A stretch of 28,163 nt of DNA from JAIBJN01 sp035762005 (GCA_035762005.1 DASTQA010000059.1:1-28163); one strand, 5' to 3'. Positions 1 through 6,517 are shown, counted from the first letter of the stretch. Notes: generated by a model not told the origin, from the sequence alone. Numbers and translations: made by a program.

Positions 1-134
1 TCTACGGGGACTTCCGCCGCCTGCACCGCACAGGCCTCATCGCCTGCCACTACCGCGCAGCCGAGTGGCGGCACAAGGAGATCGAGCTGGCGGCGCACGA
101 GCTGCTGCAGCTCCTGGACGCGACGAGCGCCTGA
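1..134 (+). CDS. 3' end of an unidentified protein (partial)
   Basis: An open frame enters from the left edge (first full codon at 3) and ends at a TGA at 132-134. The 43 visible residues are helical and amphipathic, with the segment RTGLIACHYRAAEWRHKEIE and a C-terminal run rich in Leu, Glu and Ala. The tail resembles the end of a small regulatory or helical-bundle protein, but there is not enough to name a family. The codon pattern (G or C at third positions) matches the neighbouring real genes, so the frame is probably coding. It converges on the toxin gene that ends at 353. Confidence 0.6.
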   Translation, partial: YGDFRRLHRTGLIACHYRAAEWRHKEIELAAHELLQLLDATSA

Positions 135-167
135 GGCGAGAGCGCGTCTCGCAGGCTCGCACGCACG

Positions 168-181
168 ATAACGGGCGTTAT
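168..181. repeat. Short palindrome, possible operator, in a 218-bp gap
   Basis: The perfect inverted repeat ATAACG-GG-CGTTAT lies 33 bp after the stop of the partial gene. It is a small A+T-rich island in a G+C-rich setting. Read on the minus strand, a TTGACA-like -35 word directly precedes and overlaps it (revcomp of 181-187), but no convincing -10 follows. It could bind a regulator. The rest of the 135-352 gap shows nothing recognisable. Confidence 0.35.
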
Positions 182-352
182 GTCAAGTCGAAGGACGGCG
201 GGCCCGGTTTCGACCGCCTCTCGCCTCCCCTAGCCTTTCGAGCCTGACGAAGTGGCGGCGCTGCTGCCCGCCGGGCCGCGGCTCGCGCTCGCCCGCTCGA
301 GCGCGAGGACGTCCGCCATCGGCCCGGGAGGCCGCGAGCAGTCGCTCGACGG

Positions 353-910
353 TCACGCGGCCACCGGCAGGCCGAGGAAGCCCGCGGCCTCGCGCACTGC
401 CTCGTCGTCGAGCCCCACCCGCCGCACGTCCTCGACGCCGACGAGGCCCGCGGCGCGGTCGAAGAGCGTGACGTTGGCCCACAGCGACTCGAAGGCCGAG
501 CACCAGCGGATGCCCGCCGCGTCCGGGCGGCGCTCGTGGAGCTCGGCCGCGTGCGCACGGGTGAGCCGGCGGTCGCGCGTGGCGACGAGCGAGGGCCGCA
601 GGCCCTCCTCCGCGAGCACGAGCGGGTCGTCGAGGTCGACCAGGCGCGCCTCGTCGGCGAGGCTGAGCGCCGCGAGCGCGAGCGGGCGCCCCTCGCGCGT
701 CAGGTCGCCTCGCGCGAGCTCCGTCCCCGCGAGCGGCGCGAGCCGCTCGACGACGGCGGCGACCGGCTCTTCCGAGAGGTAGAGGCATCCGTAGCGCTCC
801 GGCGCGTCGTGCCGACCGTCGCCCTGGCGCGCGCGCGGGAACCACAGCGCTCCCCCCGGCGCCGAGGCGTCCGCCTCCCGCTCCCAGGCGAAGCACCGGT
901 AGAGGATCAC
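353..910 (-). CDS. RES-domain toxin of a type II toxin-antitoxin system
   Basis: This 185-residue protein matches the RES family. It has an N-terminal ILYRCF strand, the segment LYLSEEPVAAVVE (residues 43-55) carrying the family glutamate, and GIRWCSAFES (133-142) carrying the likely family serine, followed by LFDRA. Characterised RES toxins (MbcT, ParT, Res) degrade or use NAD+, as an NAD+ phosphorylase/glycohydrolase or ADP-ribosyltransferase. Which activity applies here cannot be read from sequence. The GTG start at 908-910 overlaps the antitoxin TGA as GTGA; longer in-frame starts lie inside the antitoxin and are unlikely. The antitoxin-then-toxin order is normal for this family. Confidence in the family is high; the exact reaction is inferred. 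Confidence 0.85.
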   Translation of the reverse strand: MILYRCFAWEREADASAPGGALWFPRARQGDGRHDAPERYGCLYLSEEPVAAVVERLAPLAGTELARGDLTREGRPLALAALSLADEARLVDLDDPLVLAEEGLRPSLVATRDRRLTRAHAAELHERRPDAAGIRWCSAFESLWANVTLFDRAAGLVGVEDVRRVGLDDEAVREAAGFLGLPVAA

Positions 911-1239
911 GCGTACGAGCCGGCGCGCTCTTGCCGGAGCGCCCTCAGGACCCCGGCCGTCTCCCCCGCCCTGATGGCGTCGAGCGGCCGGCGGTGCCCG
1001 AGGAGCGGGTTGAGCCCGACGAGCCACTTCTCGGCCGTCTCCGCGTCGTAGAGCCGGAGGACGGCGGACATCGTCAGCTCGAGGAGGTCGAGGCGCTCCG
1101 CGTTCTCCGCGTCGATGCCCTGCCCGCGCAGCCAGCGCGTCACCTGCGCCGGGCTCACGCCGAGGGCGTCGGCGAGGCGTCGCTGCGAGCGGAAGTCGCG
1201 CACGAGAGCCTCGACCTTGAGGGCCGTGGCGACGGGCAC
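907..1239 (-). CDS. Xre/MbcA/ParS-type antitoxin (DUF2384 toxin-binding domain)
   Basis: This 110-residue protein has an N-terminal helix-turn-helix (RRLADALGVSPAQVTRWLRG, about residues 19-38) and a C-terminal toxin-binding segment. The C-terminal part contains AEKWLVGLNPLLGHRRPLDAIRAG, the hallmark of the MbcA/ParS/Xre (DUF2384) family, in which the helix ending near 'NP.L.G..P.d.i' plugs the RES toxin active site. I chose the GTG at 1237-1239 because a TAGGAT -10 lies 7 nt upstream, which would give a leaderless mRNA; the longer frame to 1356 would run through the operator. The gene is translationally coupled to the toxin. It is expected to neutralise the toxin and autorepress the operon. 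Confidence 0.88.
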   Translation of the reverse strand: MPVATALKVEALVRDFRSQRRLADALGVSPAQVTRWLRGQGIDAENAERLDLLELTMSAVLRLYDAETAEKWLVGLNPLLGHRRPLDAIRAGETAGVLRALRQERAGSYA

Positions 1240-1246
1240 GGCCCGG

Positions 1247-1273
1247 ATCCTAGCGCAACGAAAAGCGTTGCGC
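1247..1273 (-). promoter_or_regulatory. Toxin-antitoxin promoter with palindromic operator
   Basis: On the minus strand a -10 word TAGGAT (revcomp of 1247-1252) sits 7 nt before the antitoxin GTG. Immediately upstream is a perfect 8-bp inverted repeat, GCGCAACG (1253-1260) and CGTTGCGC (1266-1273), around the spacer AAAAG. It fills the -10/-35 spacer, which is the normal place for an autorepressor. No good -35 hexamer is visible. Binding by the Xre antitoxin is inferred from position. Confidence 0.65.
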
Positions 1274-1315
1274 GACCCCGCGAGACGGTTGCGGCTCGCG
1301 ACAAGAGGAAATACC

Positions 1316-2533
1316 GTGCCCGCACCGGAGATGCTGCTCGAGCCCCTCGATCCCAACGAACGCTTCCGCTCCAGACGGGATCAGGCTCGCCGTCGCCGGG
1401 CGATCAGGAGGGTCGTGCTCCTCGGCCTCGTCGTCGTCGCCGCCGCCGCCGTCGCGCTCGGGATGAGCTTCCTCACGGGCCGCGGCGGCGAGCCGGTGGC
1501 CGCCGGAGACGCCTCCGGCGGACCCGCCGGGACCTCGGGGACGACCACGGCGCCCGCGCCCCCCGAGCCGGCGCCCCTCCCGAGCGAGATCCGCGGCGTC
1601 CACGTCACGATGGCGCTCGCCTCGATCCCGGGAAAGCTCGGCGAGTATCTCTCGCTCACCGGCGCCGGCCTGACCGCGCTCCAGCTCGACGTCAAGGACG
1701 AGAACGGCGAGGTGGCCTTCCGCCGGCCCGCCGTCCCGCTCGCGCGCGCCGCGGGCGCCGCCCGGACGTACTACGACCCCCGCCGCGCGGCCAGGAGGGC
1801 GGAGGCGCGGGGCGTCTACTTGATCGGCCGCGTCGTCGTCTTCGAGGACCCGGTCCTCTCCCGCACCCGGCCGCAGCTCGCCATCGGCCGCCGTGGCGGC
1901 GGCATCTGGACGACGAGCGGCGGGCTCGGGTGGACGAACCCCTACGACGAGCGTGTGTGGAAGTACAACGTCGACGTGGCGGCGGCCGCGGTCGAGGCGG
2001 GCTTCGACGAGATCATGTTCGACTACGTGCGCTTCCCCACCGACGGCGACCTCGCGAGCGCGGTCTTCCCGGGCCGCCGCAAGGAGCCGAAGGCGGTCAC
2101 GATCGGCCGCTTCCTCGAGTACGCCCGCGACCGGCTGGAGCCGCTGGGCGCGCGCGTCTCCGCGGCGGTCTTCGGCCTCTCCGCCGCCCGGAACATGGGG
2201 ATCGGCCAGCAGCCGGGCCGACTCGCGCGCCACCTCGACCTCATCTACCCGATGGTCTACCCCTCCCACTACGGACCCGGGGAGTACGACCTCGACGACC
2301 CGAACGCCGTCCCCGGCATCACCGTCGCCCGGTCGCTCCGCGACTTCCGGCGCGCGCTCGCGGGCGGGGAGACGCTGCTCGTTCCCTGGCTCCAGGACTT
2401 CTCGCTCGGCCGCGAGTACACGCTCGAGGACGTGAAGGCCCAGATCCTCGCCGCGCGCGACGCGAAGGCGAGGGGATTCCTCCTCTGGAACCCGGCGGGC
2501 GTCTACACGGACGGCGCGCTCGCACCCCCCTAG
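1316..2533 (+). CDS. Membrane-anchored putative glycoside hydrolase (DUF4015/GH13-like fold)
   Basis: This 405-residue protein has a basic N-terminus (RSRRDQARRRRAIRR), one membrane segment at about residues 32-52, a Gly/Pro/Thr-rich linker to about 90, and then a TIM-barrel-like catalytic region. The body carries the family's conserved strands: EIRGVHVT, LTALQLDVKDENGEV, YLIGRVVVFEDP, WTNPYDERVWKYNVDVA, FDEIMFDYVRFPTDG, LDLIYPMVYPSHYGPGEY and FLLWNPAGVY. These match the 'putative glycosyl hydrolase' domain DUF4015. It probably acts outside the membrane on a polysaccharide; the substrate is unknown. The GTG start follows AGAGGA (1304-1309) at 6 nt spacing. The ATG 15 nt later has GGAG directly abutting it, so it is less likely. 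It is transcribed divergently from the toxin-antitoxin pair. Confidence 0.85.
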   Translation: MPAPEMLLEPLDPNERFRSRRDQARRRRAIRRVVLLGLVVVAAAAVALGMSFLTGRGGEPVAAGDASGGPAGTSGTTTAPAPPEPAPLPSEIRGVHVTMALASIPGKLGEYLSLTGAGLTALQLDVKDENGEVAFRRPAVPLARAAGAARTYYDPRRAARRAEARGVYLIGRVVVFEDPVLSRTRPQLAIGRRGGGIWTTSGGLGWTNPYDERVWKYNVDVAAAAVEAGFDEIMFDYVRFPTDGDLASAVFPGRRKEPKAVTIGRFLEYARDRLEPLGARVSAAVFGLSAARNMGIGQQPGRLARHLDLIYPMVYPSHYGPGEYDLDDPNAVPGITVARSLRDFRRALAGGETLLVPWLQDFSLGREYTLEDVKAQILAARDAKARGFLLWNPAGVYTDGALAPP

Positions 2534-2550
2534 GCGGGAGCCGGGTCCCA

Positions 2551-2620
2551 CAGCTTTCCCCACAGCGAAGCGAAAACGCTGTGGAAATTGTGGACGAGAA
2601 GATCTTTCCGCAATTTGCGC
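2551..2620. other. DnaA-box-like cluster with two hairpins
   Basis: This is a noticeably A+T-richer stretch after the glycosidase gene. It holds TTCCCCACA (+, 2555-2563) and, on the minus strand, ATTTCCACA and TCGTCCACA. All resemble the actinobacterial DnaA box TTGTCCACA with one to three mismatches. Two stem-loops are present: CCACAGCG (2560-2567) with CGCTGTGG (2577-2584), loop of 9; and TTCCGC with GCGGAA (about 2606-2624). No T-tract follows either. It could be a DnaA-binding locus, a terminator-like end for the upstream gene, or leader structure. Function is not established. Confidence 0.4.
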
Positions 2621-2640
2621 GGAACGTCCCCGACGGGCTC

Positions 2641-2669
2641 TTGCACGGCCCGGACGGCGCCTCTAGATT
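2641..2669 (+). promoter_or_regulatory. Sigma-70-type promoter of a small RNA
   Basis: TTGCAC (2641-2646) and TAGATT (2664-2669) are separated by exactly 17 bp. The predicted transcription start, about 7-8 nt downstream, falls at 2676-2678, which is where the 5' strand of the small RNA's closing helix begins. It is one of the two cleanest housekeeping-type promoters I see in the window. Confidence 0.7.
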
Positions 2670-2676
2670 CCCCCCT

Positions 2677-2789
2677 GCGCCGAGCACGGAGCGCGAGTAG
2701 GTCGAAGCCCCACCGGGCGACTGTAGGCGGAAGCCGAAGGCCGGCCGGAGAGGTGGACGAAAGCGCAACCGGCTCGGCGAATTTTTTTG
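2677..2789 (+). ncRNA. Unassigned structured small RNA or leader/attenuator
   Basis: A roughly 113-nt non-coding transcript is predicted from a good promoter to a T7 tract at 2783-2789. Its 5' end CGCCGAGC (2678-2685) is perfectly complementary to GCTCGGCG (2773-2780), just before the T-tract, giving an 8-bp closing helix. Inside are a hairpin built on GTC...GCCC-CACC-GGGC-GAC (about 2702-2722) and a small GGC-GGAA-GCC hairpin. A competing helix is possible: GCCGA plus GCCGG from the middle can pair with CCGGC plus TCGGC at the 3' end. Such mutually exclusive pairing is typical of attenuators, and a 66-residue membrane protein gene starts 48 nt downstream. It does not match the conserved cores I know of SRP RNA, 6S, tmRNA, RNase P or common riboswitches. 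Confidence 0.6.
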
Positions 2790-2821
2790 GTCCAGCAGCG
2801 GGCCCGGCCGTCGCCCCTCGT

Positions 2822-2827
2822 TAGACT
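2822..2827 (+). promoter_or_regulatory. Possible -10 element of the small membrane protein gene
   Basis: TAGACT lies 10 nt before the ATG at 2838, which would give a nearly leaderless mRNA. No convincing -35 is visible at the expected distance. If it is used, the membrane protein would be independent of the upstream small RNA terminator. Confidence 0.35.
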
Positions 2828-2837
2828 GGCGCCCGAG

Positions 2838-3038
2838 ATGGAGTTCCCCCCGCGCCCGCCCGCCTTCAGCCCCGGCTTCCAGTCGTTCCTCTGGGGCCTC
2901 GCGCTCGGCGCCTACGTCTGGATCGGGCTCCTCGCGATCGGCACGGCTTCCGCGACGGCGCTCATCCTCGGGATCGTCGCGGGCGTCCTCATCTTCTTCT
3001 TCGTCAGGCTCCTCGGCGAGGACAAGCTCCGCGGGTAG
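2838..3038 (+). CDS. Small two-segment membrane protein, function unknown
   Basis: This 66-residue protein has a short Pro-rich N-terminus (MEFPPRPPAFSPGF) and two adjacent hydrophobic segments, about residues 15-35 (QSFLWGLALGAYVWIGLLAIG) and 37-56 (ASATALILGIVAGVLIFFFV). It ends in a charged tail, RLLGEDKLRG. The ATG at 2838 is preferred to the upstream in-frame ATG at 2787, which lies in the T-tract of the small RNA. It probably forms a helical hairpin in the membrane. No family is recognised. It converges with the next minus-strand frame, whose stop is only 3 nt away. Confidence 0.7.
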   Translation: MEFPPRPPAFSPGFQSFLWGLALGAYVWIGLLAIGTASATALILGIVAGVLIFFFVRLLGEDKLRG

Positions 3039-3041
3039 CCG

Positions 3042-3248
3042 CTAGGCGACCGGCCCGCAGGGCTGCGACCGGCCCGGGCCGACGAGGGCCGCGAGGAGGA
3101 GCGCCGCGAGCTCGTCGCCGAGCTCGTGCTCCAGGCGGCTGCGCGCGCTCGGGCGCTCGCACCGCGTGACCCGCTCGAGGCGGGAGAAGTCCTGGAGGAG
3201 CCGCGACGGACCGCGGCCTTGGGTGTGCTCCCGCGGGGCGGCGTCCAT
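3042..3248 (-). CDS. Small hypothetical protein
   Basis: This 68-residue frame starts at an ATG (3246-3248) with AGAGAG just upstream as a weak ribosome-binding site. The product is basic in its first half and has an amphipathic stretch, ARSRLEHELGDELAALLLAAL, near the C-terminus. That looks like a real helix rather than shadow translation. No family is recognised. It fits exactly between its neighbours with no overlap, and carries the GCCGATAG word upstream that is shared with two other minus-strand genes. Moderate confidence that it is a gene. Confidence 0.5.
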   Translation of the reverse strand: MDAAPREHTQGRGPSRLLQDFSRLERVTRCERPSARSRLEHELGDELAALLLAALVGPGRSQPCGPVA

Positions 3249-3258
3249 GGCTCTCTGC

Positions 3259-3266
3259 CTATCGGC
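3259..3266 (-). promoter_or_regulatory. GCCGATAG motif, copy 1
   Basis: The minus-strand octamer GCCGATAG ends 10 nt before the ATG at 3248. The same octamer precedes the genes starting at 4709 and 13163. It resembles the -10 (GCCGATAA) of FliA/WhiG-type sigma factors, but no TAAA -35 is seen at the expected distance. Confidence 0.35.
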
Positions 3267-3357
3267 CCGCGCGCAGCCCCGGCTCATCCCTGGCGCGAGT
3301 GAGGAAGCGCGACGGGGGCTCGGCGAGCCCCCGTCGGCACGTCAGGCGTCGGTGTGG

Positions 3358-4041
3358 CTACGGCGTGTCGCGGCGCTGGACGACCGTGCGCTCCTCCTGC
3401 ACGTCGCCCGTCGTCACGGTGTCGCGCTCGCGCACGACGGTGCCCTCGTCCTCCGTGCGGTAGTGATGCACGTCCTCGTCCGGGACCGCCACGCCCCGGC
3501 CGCGCTCGACGACGGTCGCGCGCGGGCCGAGCGTGTCGAAGATGAACGTGAACACGAGCCCGAGCCCGAAGGCGAGCACGCCCTGGAAGAGCGAGAGGTC
3601 CGAGGCCAGGCCGCCGAGGCCGATGTCCTCGATCCAGCCGGCGACCTGCTCGCCCTCCTCCGTCCCCGTCGGCCGGGTGGCCACGAGGATGCCCGCCACC
3701 GCGACGAGCGTCGGCAGGAAGCCGAGGAGAAACACGCTCGGGCTGATCGTCGGCGTCCCCCACTTCGTCCAGCCGCCCAGGAGCTGCGAGAGGCCGAGAG
3801 CGGCGCCCGCTCCGGCGAGGATCGCCATCGCGAGCCAGAACTCGGACGTGGAGCCGAGGTCGAACTGGGTGGCGAGCCAGACGAGGAAGCCCGCGGCGGC
3901 CACGCCGAGCAGCGTGAAGAGGCCCCGCACGACCGGCGGCCTGCTCCAGACGTGCTCCTCGCGCTCCGTGACGGGGCCGCCTGCGGCCACGTGCGTCCCG
4001 ACCCCGGCGACCTCGTCCCGATCACGTCGTCTCGTGAACAT
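3358..4041 (-). CDS. Integral membrane protein with four predicted segments
   Basis: This 227-residue protein has hydrophilic ends and a membrane core. Predicted segments are around VVRGLFTLLGVAAAGFLVWLA, FWLAMAILAGAGAALGLSQLL, ISPSVFLLGFLPTLVAVAGIL and LFQGVLAFGLGLVFTFIF. The C-terminal 60 residues are charged and Thr/Val/Arg-rich (TVVERGRGV, EERTVVQRRDTP) and probably cytoplasmic. I prefer the ATG at 4039-4041 because GAGGTGA lies 5 nt upstream; a GTG three codons earlier is part of that site. Function is unknown. The charged tail with repeated TVV.R words looks like an interaction tail, which is inference only. Confidence 0.75.
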   Translation of the reverse strand: MFTRRRDRDEVAGVGTHVAAGGPVTEREEHVWSRPPVVRGLFTLLGVAAAGFLVWLATQFDLGSTSEFWLAMAILAGAGAALGLSQLLGGWTKWGTPTISPSVFLLGFLPTLVAVAGILVATRPTGTEEGEQVAGWIEDIGLGGLASDLSLFQGVLAFGLGLVFTFIFDTLGPRATVVERGRGVAVPDEDVHHYRTEDEGTVVRERDTVTTGDVQEERTVVQRRDTP

Positions 4042-4109
4042 CTCAGTCACCTCGTTGCGTCGTTTCCGGGAGTGTCCCCCGTTTCCCGACGGCCCTAACC
4101 GCGAGGCGG

Positions 4110-4709
4110 TTACGCGGCCAGGTCGCGGCGCCGGGCGACGAGGGCCCCGGCGCGCAGTTCGGCGCGGAGGAGGTCAGTCCTGCCGGCGTCCCAGCGGAAC
4201 GCGTGCTCGACCACCCCGACGCGGCGGTCGTTGTAGAAGGGGACGTCGACGTGCTCCGTGCTGACGACGTTGACCGACGTGCGCGCGCACGCCGGGCACT
4301 CCACCGCCAGGCCGATCTCCTCCCCGGCCCCCGCCAGGAGGCGGAACGCGGAGGGGAAGACGGGGCGCGCCCGCTCCTCGCGGTAGCAGAAGAAGCTCCA
4401 GGGCCACTCCCCCGCCCCGATCCGGCGCGCCGCCAGGTCGAGGAGCTCGTCCGCCGCGGGCTCGAGCCGGGAGGTCATGAGGTTGAGAAACGCCTCACGC
4501 GGCCCGGAGAGAGGCGCCCAGTCGAGCTCCTCGTGCGTCGCGAGGCCTTCGTGCTCCCCGCCGCACTCGCATGCGAAGGCGACCGTGTAGACCGCCGGGT
4601 GCGCCGGGCCCGGCAGCCGCTCGAGGAGGAGGAAGCGCGAGAGCGGCACGCGGACGGCGCCCCGCGAGGGACAGCGGAACGTGTAGCGGCCGGTGAGCCC
4701 GTCGTACAT
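4110..4709 (-). CDS. Hypothetical cysteine-rich, possibly zinc-binding protein
   Basis: This 199-residue protein starts at ATG 4707-4709. Cysteines cluster as C13 (FRCPSRG), C47-x-C49 followed by GGEHEG, and C138-x2-C141 (ECPACARTSVNV), which suggests one or two zinc-binding knuckles. Other notable segments are EELDWAPLSGPREAFLNLMTSRLEPAADELL and WPWSFFCYREERARPVFPSAF. It has no signal peptide or membrane segment, so it is probably cytosolic. No named family is recognised. A GCCGATAG motif and an AGAGAG site lie just upstream. The consistent composition and clean boundaries make it a confident gene of unknown function. Confidence 0.7.
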   Translation of the reverse strand: MYDGLTGRYTFRCPSRGAVRVPLSRFLLLERLPGPAHPAVYTVAFACECGGEHEGLATHEELDWAPLSGPREAFLNLMTSRLEPAADELLDLAARRIGAGEWPWSFFCYREERARPVFPSAFRLLAGAGEEIGLAVECPACARTSVNVVSTEHVDVPFYNDRRVGVVEHAFRWDAGRTDLLRAELRAGALVARRRDLAA

Positions 4710-4724
4710 CGGCGTTCACGCTCT

Positions 4725-4732
4725 CTATCGGC
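4725..4732 (-). promoter_or_regulatory. GCCGATAG motif, copy 2
   Basis: This second copy of the octamer lies 15 nt before the ATG at 4709 and is followed directly by AGAG. No -35 partner is evident. Confidence 0.35.
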
Positions 4733-4769
4733 AGCGGGCGCGGACCACCGCACCCCGTCGGGCCGGAGG

Positions 4770-5294
4770 CTAGCTCGCGTAGCGGACGAGCGAGAAGACG
4801 TCGTAGCCCGAGAGCTTCTCGCGGCCCTGGAGGAACTCGAGCTCGATCACGAAGGCGAGGCCGACGACGACGCCTCCGAGCTGCTCGACGAGGTCGATCT
4901 TCGCGCGTGCCGTGCCGCCGGTCGCGAGCAGGTCGTCGTGGATGAGCACGCGCGTCCCGGCGGTGATCGCGTCGGCGTGCAGCTCGAGCGCGTCGAAGCC
5001 GTACTCGAGCGCGTACTTCGCGCTGATCGTGCGCCAGGGCAGCTTCCCGGGCTTGCGCGCGGCGACGAACCCGCTGTGGAGCCGGTAGGCGAGCGCGGCC
5101 CCGAGGATGAAGCCCCGCGCCTCCGCCCCGAGGACGACGTCGGGCCTCCGCGGCTCGGCGAACGCCGCCAGCTGCTCGACCGTCTCGTGGAGCGAGTCGG
5201 CGTCCGCGAGGAGCGGCATGATGTCCTTGAAGACGATGCCGCGCTTGGGGAAGTCCGGGATGTCCCGGATGCGGGCGGCGAGGTCGGCGGTCAC
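4770..5294 (-). CDS. apt: Adenine phosphoribosyltransferase
   Basis: This cytosolic purine-salvage enzyme converts adenine and PRPP to AMP and pyrophosphate. The 174-residue length is usual for Apt. It has the N-terminal IRDIPDFPKRGIVFKDIMPLL signature, the GAEARGFILGAALAYRL loop (56-72), RKPGKLPW (80-87), and the PRPP-binding motif VLIHDDLLATGGTA (116-129). The start is GTG at 5292-5294; the Shine-Dalgarno sequence is weak. It is the last gene of a same-strand run with ftsR, garA-like and rsiG-like genes, 49 nt after ftsR, so it may be co-transcribed with them. Confidence 0.95.
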   Translation of the reverse strand: MTADLAARIRDIPDFPKRGIVFKDIMPLLADADSLHETVEQLAAFAEPRRPDVVLGAEARGFILGAALAYRLHSGFVAARKPGKLPWRTISAKYALEYGFDALELHADAITAGTRVLIHDDLLATGGTARAKIDLVEQLGGVVVGLAFVIELEFLQGREKLSGYDVFSLVRYAS

Positions 5295-5343
5295 CGGCCG
5301 GTTCCCGACCGGCGCGCCTGCCGGAAGTGCGTGCGGGCGACGC

Positions 5344-6039
5344 TCACGACCGCGGCACGATACCCCTGAGCGCGCGCCAGAAGAGGAGGTTCGAGAGCTC
5401 CTGCGAGAGCGCCGCGAGCGTCTCGAGGTTCTCGAGCCCCGCGTGGCGCTTCTCCGGGTTCGCCGAGCGGAGCTCCGGCGCGACGATGCGCTCGAGCAAA
5501 TCCGCCTCGTTCTCGGCCCAGCGACGGAAGGTCGCGAGGTTCCGCGGCGCGACCCCGTAGCGCGCGAGCCGCGCGCAGGCGGCGACGACGTCGACGTCGC
5601 GCTCCGGGAACCGCTTCTCGCCGCCCACCGTCCGCGGCTCGACGAGGCCGTACTCCTCGAGCTCGCGGACGAAGGCGGCGTCCACCCCCGCCCGCTCGCA
5701 GAGCGCCGGGAAGTCGACCTCGTCCTCTGGCGTCCGCAGCCCGGCGCTCCTCGCCCGCTCCCGGGCGCGCGGCGCCCCGGCGGCGAGCTCCTGGCGGATG
5801 ACCCGCAGGGGGAGGAACTCGTCGCGCTGGAGGCGGAGGATCGTCTCGAGCCGCTCGACGTCCTCCTCGGCGAAGAGGCGGTAGCCGCCCTGCGTGCGCC
5901 GGGGTGCGAGGAGCCCCTGGTCCTCGAGGTAGCGGATCTTCGAGATCGAGATGTCGGGGAACTCGTCCTTCAGGCGGCTGCAGACCGCCCCGATCGTGAG
6001 CGCGCGCCCGGGCCCGACGTCTGCCGCCCTCACGGCCAC
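5344..6039 (-). CDS. ftsR: MerR-family regulator, FtsR (Rv1828) type
   Basis: This 231-residue protein has an N-terminal winged helix of MerR type (LTIGAVCSRLKDEFPDISISKIRYLEDQGLLAPRRTQGGYRLFAEEDVERL, about residues 14-65). A second region follows with VDFPALCERAGVDAAFVRELEEYGLVEPR and KRFPERDVDVVAACARLARYG, which is the layout of Rv1828/FtsR. In Corynebacterium, FtsR activates ftsZ. Its neighbour is a GarA/OdhI homologue, as in mycobacteria (Rv1827-Rv1828), which strongly supports the assignment. The start is GTG 6037-6039, 10 nt after the garA-like stop; a GTG two codons later is an alternative. No effector-binding domain is visible. Confidence 0.88.
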   Translation of the reverse strand: MAVRAADVGPGRALTIGAVCSRLKDEFPDISISKIRYLEDQGLLAPRRTQGGYRLFAEEDVERLETILRLQRDEFLPLRVIRQELAAGAPRARERARSAGLRTPEDEVDFPALCERAGVDAAFVRELEEYGLVEPRTVGGEKRFPERDVDVVAACARLARYGVAPRNLATFRRWAENEADLLERIVAPELRSANPEKRHAGLENLETLAALSQELSNLLFWRALRGIVPRS

Positions 6040-6049
6040 GATTCCCGCC

Positions 6050-6517
6050 TCAGCCCTCGAGGAACGTGAGCTTGTACTTGCCGACCTGCACCTCGTCCCC
6101 GTCCTCGAGCTTCGCGCTCTCCACCCGGCGGCGGTTGACGTAGGTGCCGTTGAGGCTGCCCTCGTCGTGGAGGGTGAAGCCGTCCTCCCCGCGGGTGACG
6201 ACCGCGTGCCGGCGCGAGACGGTGACGTCGTCGAGGAAGACCTCGCACTCCGGCGCGCGGCCGAGCGACGTCCGGTCCTGCCGGAGCGGGAACGTCTCGC
6301 CCGAGCGGCCGCCGCCCGAGCGGACGACGAGGGCGGGCCCCTCGATGCGGAGGTCCGCCAGCGAGAGCGCGTCGTCCTCGGCGACCTCCTCCGGCGTGAA
6401 CGTCATCGTCGTGTGCGCGCCCGGCTCCTCACGGATGAGCAGGGCGCCGCACTTGGAGCAGTAGTTGGCAGCCTCGAGGTTCTGGAAGCCGCATTCGGGG
6501 CAGTGGACGTGCGTCAC
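6050..6517 (-). CDS. garA: FHA-domain protein, GarA/OdhI-like with N-terminal zinc ribbon
   Basis: The 155 residues begin with a zinc-ribbon knuckle (C6-x2-C9 ... C20-x2-C23). A Thr-rich stretch, HTTMTFTPEE (35-44), follows and resembles the phospho-accepting threonines of GarA. The FHA domain (about 58-152) has TSLGRAPECEVFLDDVTVSRRH and SLNGTYVNRRRVESAKL. In mycobacteria and corynebacteria GarA/OdhI is phosphorylated by PknB/PknG-type kinases and controls 2-oxoglutarate and glutamate metabolism enzymes. The zinc ribbon is absent from the mycobacterial protein, so partners here may differ. The GTG start (6515-6517) overlaps the rsiG-like stop as GTGA; the long upstream frame is a shadow of that gene. 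Confidence 0.88.
   Translation of the reverse strand: MTHVHCPECGFQNLEAANYCSKCGALLIREEPGAHTTMTFTPEEVAEDDALSLADLRIEGPALVVRSGGGRSGETFPLRQDRTSLGRAPECEVFLDDVTVSRRHAVVTRGEDGFTLHDEGSLNGTYVNRRRVESAKLEDGDEVQVGKYKLTFLEG

Noticed and set aside
2677..2789. The small RNA as SRP (4.5S) RNA, given its length.
   Set aside because: The conserved SRP core with its GGAA/GNAR-capped helix 8 and the flanking AGCAG/AGGTCAGG segments is not present.
2783..2789. T-tract as the terminator of the glycosidase gene ending at 2533.
   Set aside because: It is about 250 bp away, and a good promoter lies between them. The closing helix with 2678-2685 fits the small RNA better.
2787..2837. Extended N-terminus of the small membrane protein from the ATG at 2787.
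   Set aside because: That ATG lies in the small RNA T-tract. The extra 17 residues look non-coding, and no ribosome-binding site precedes it.
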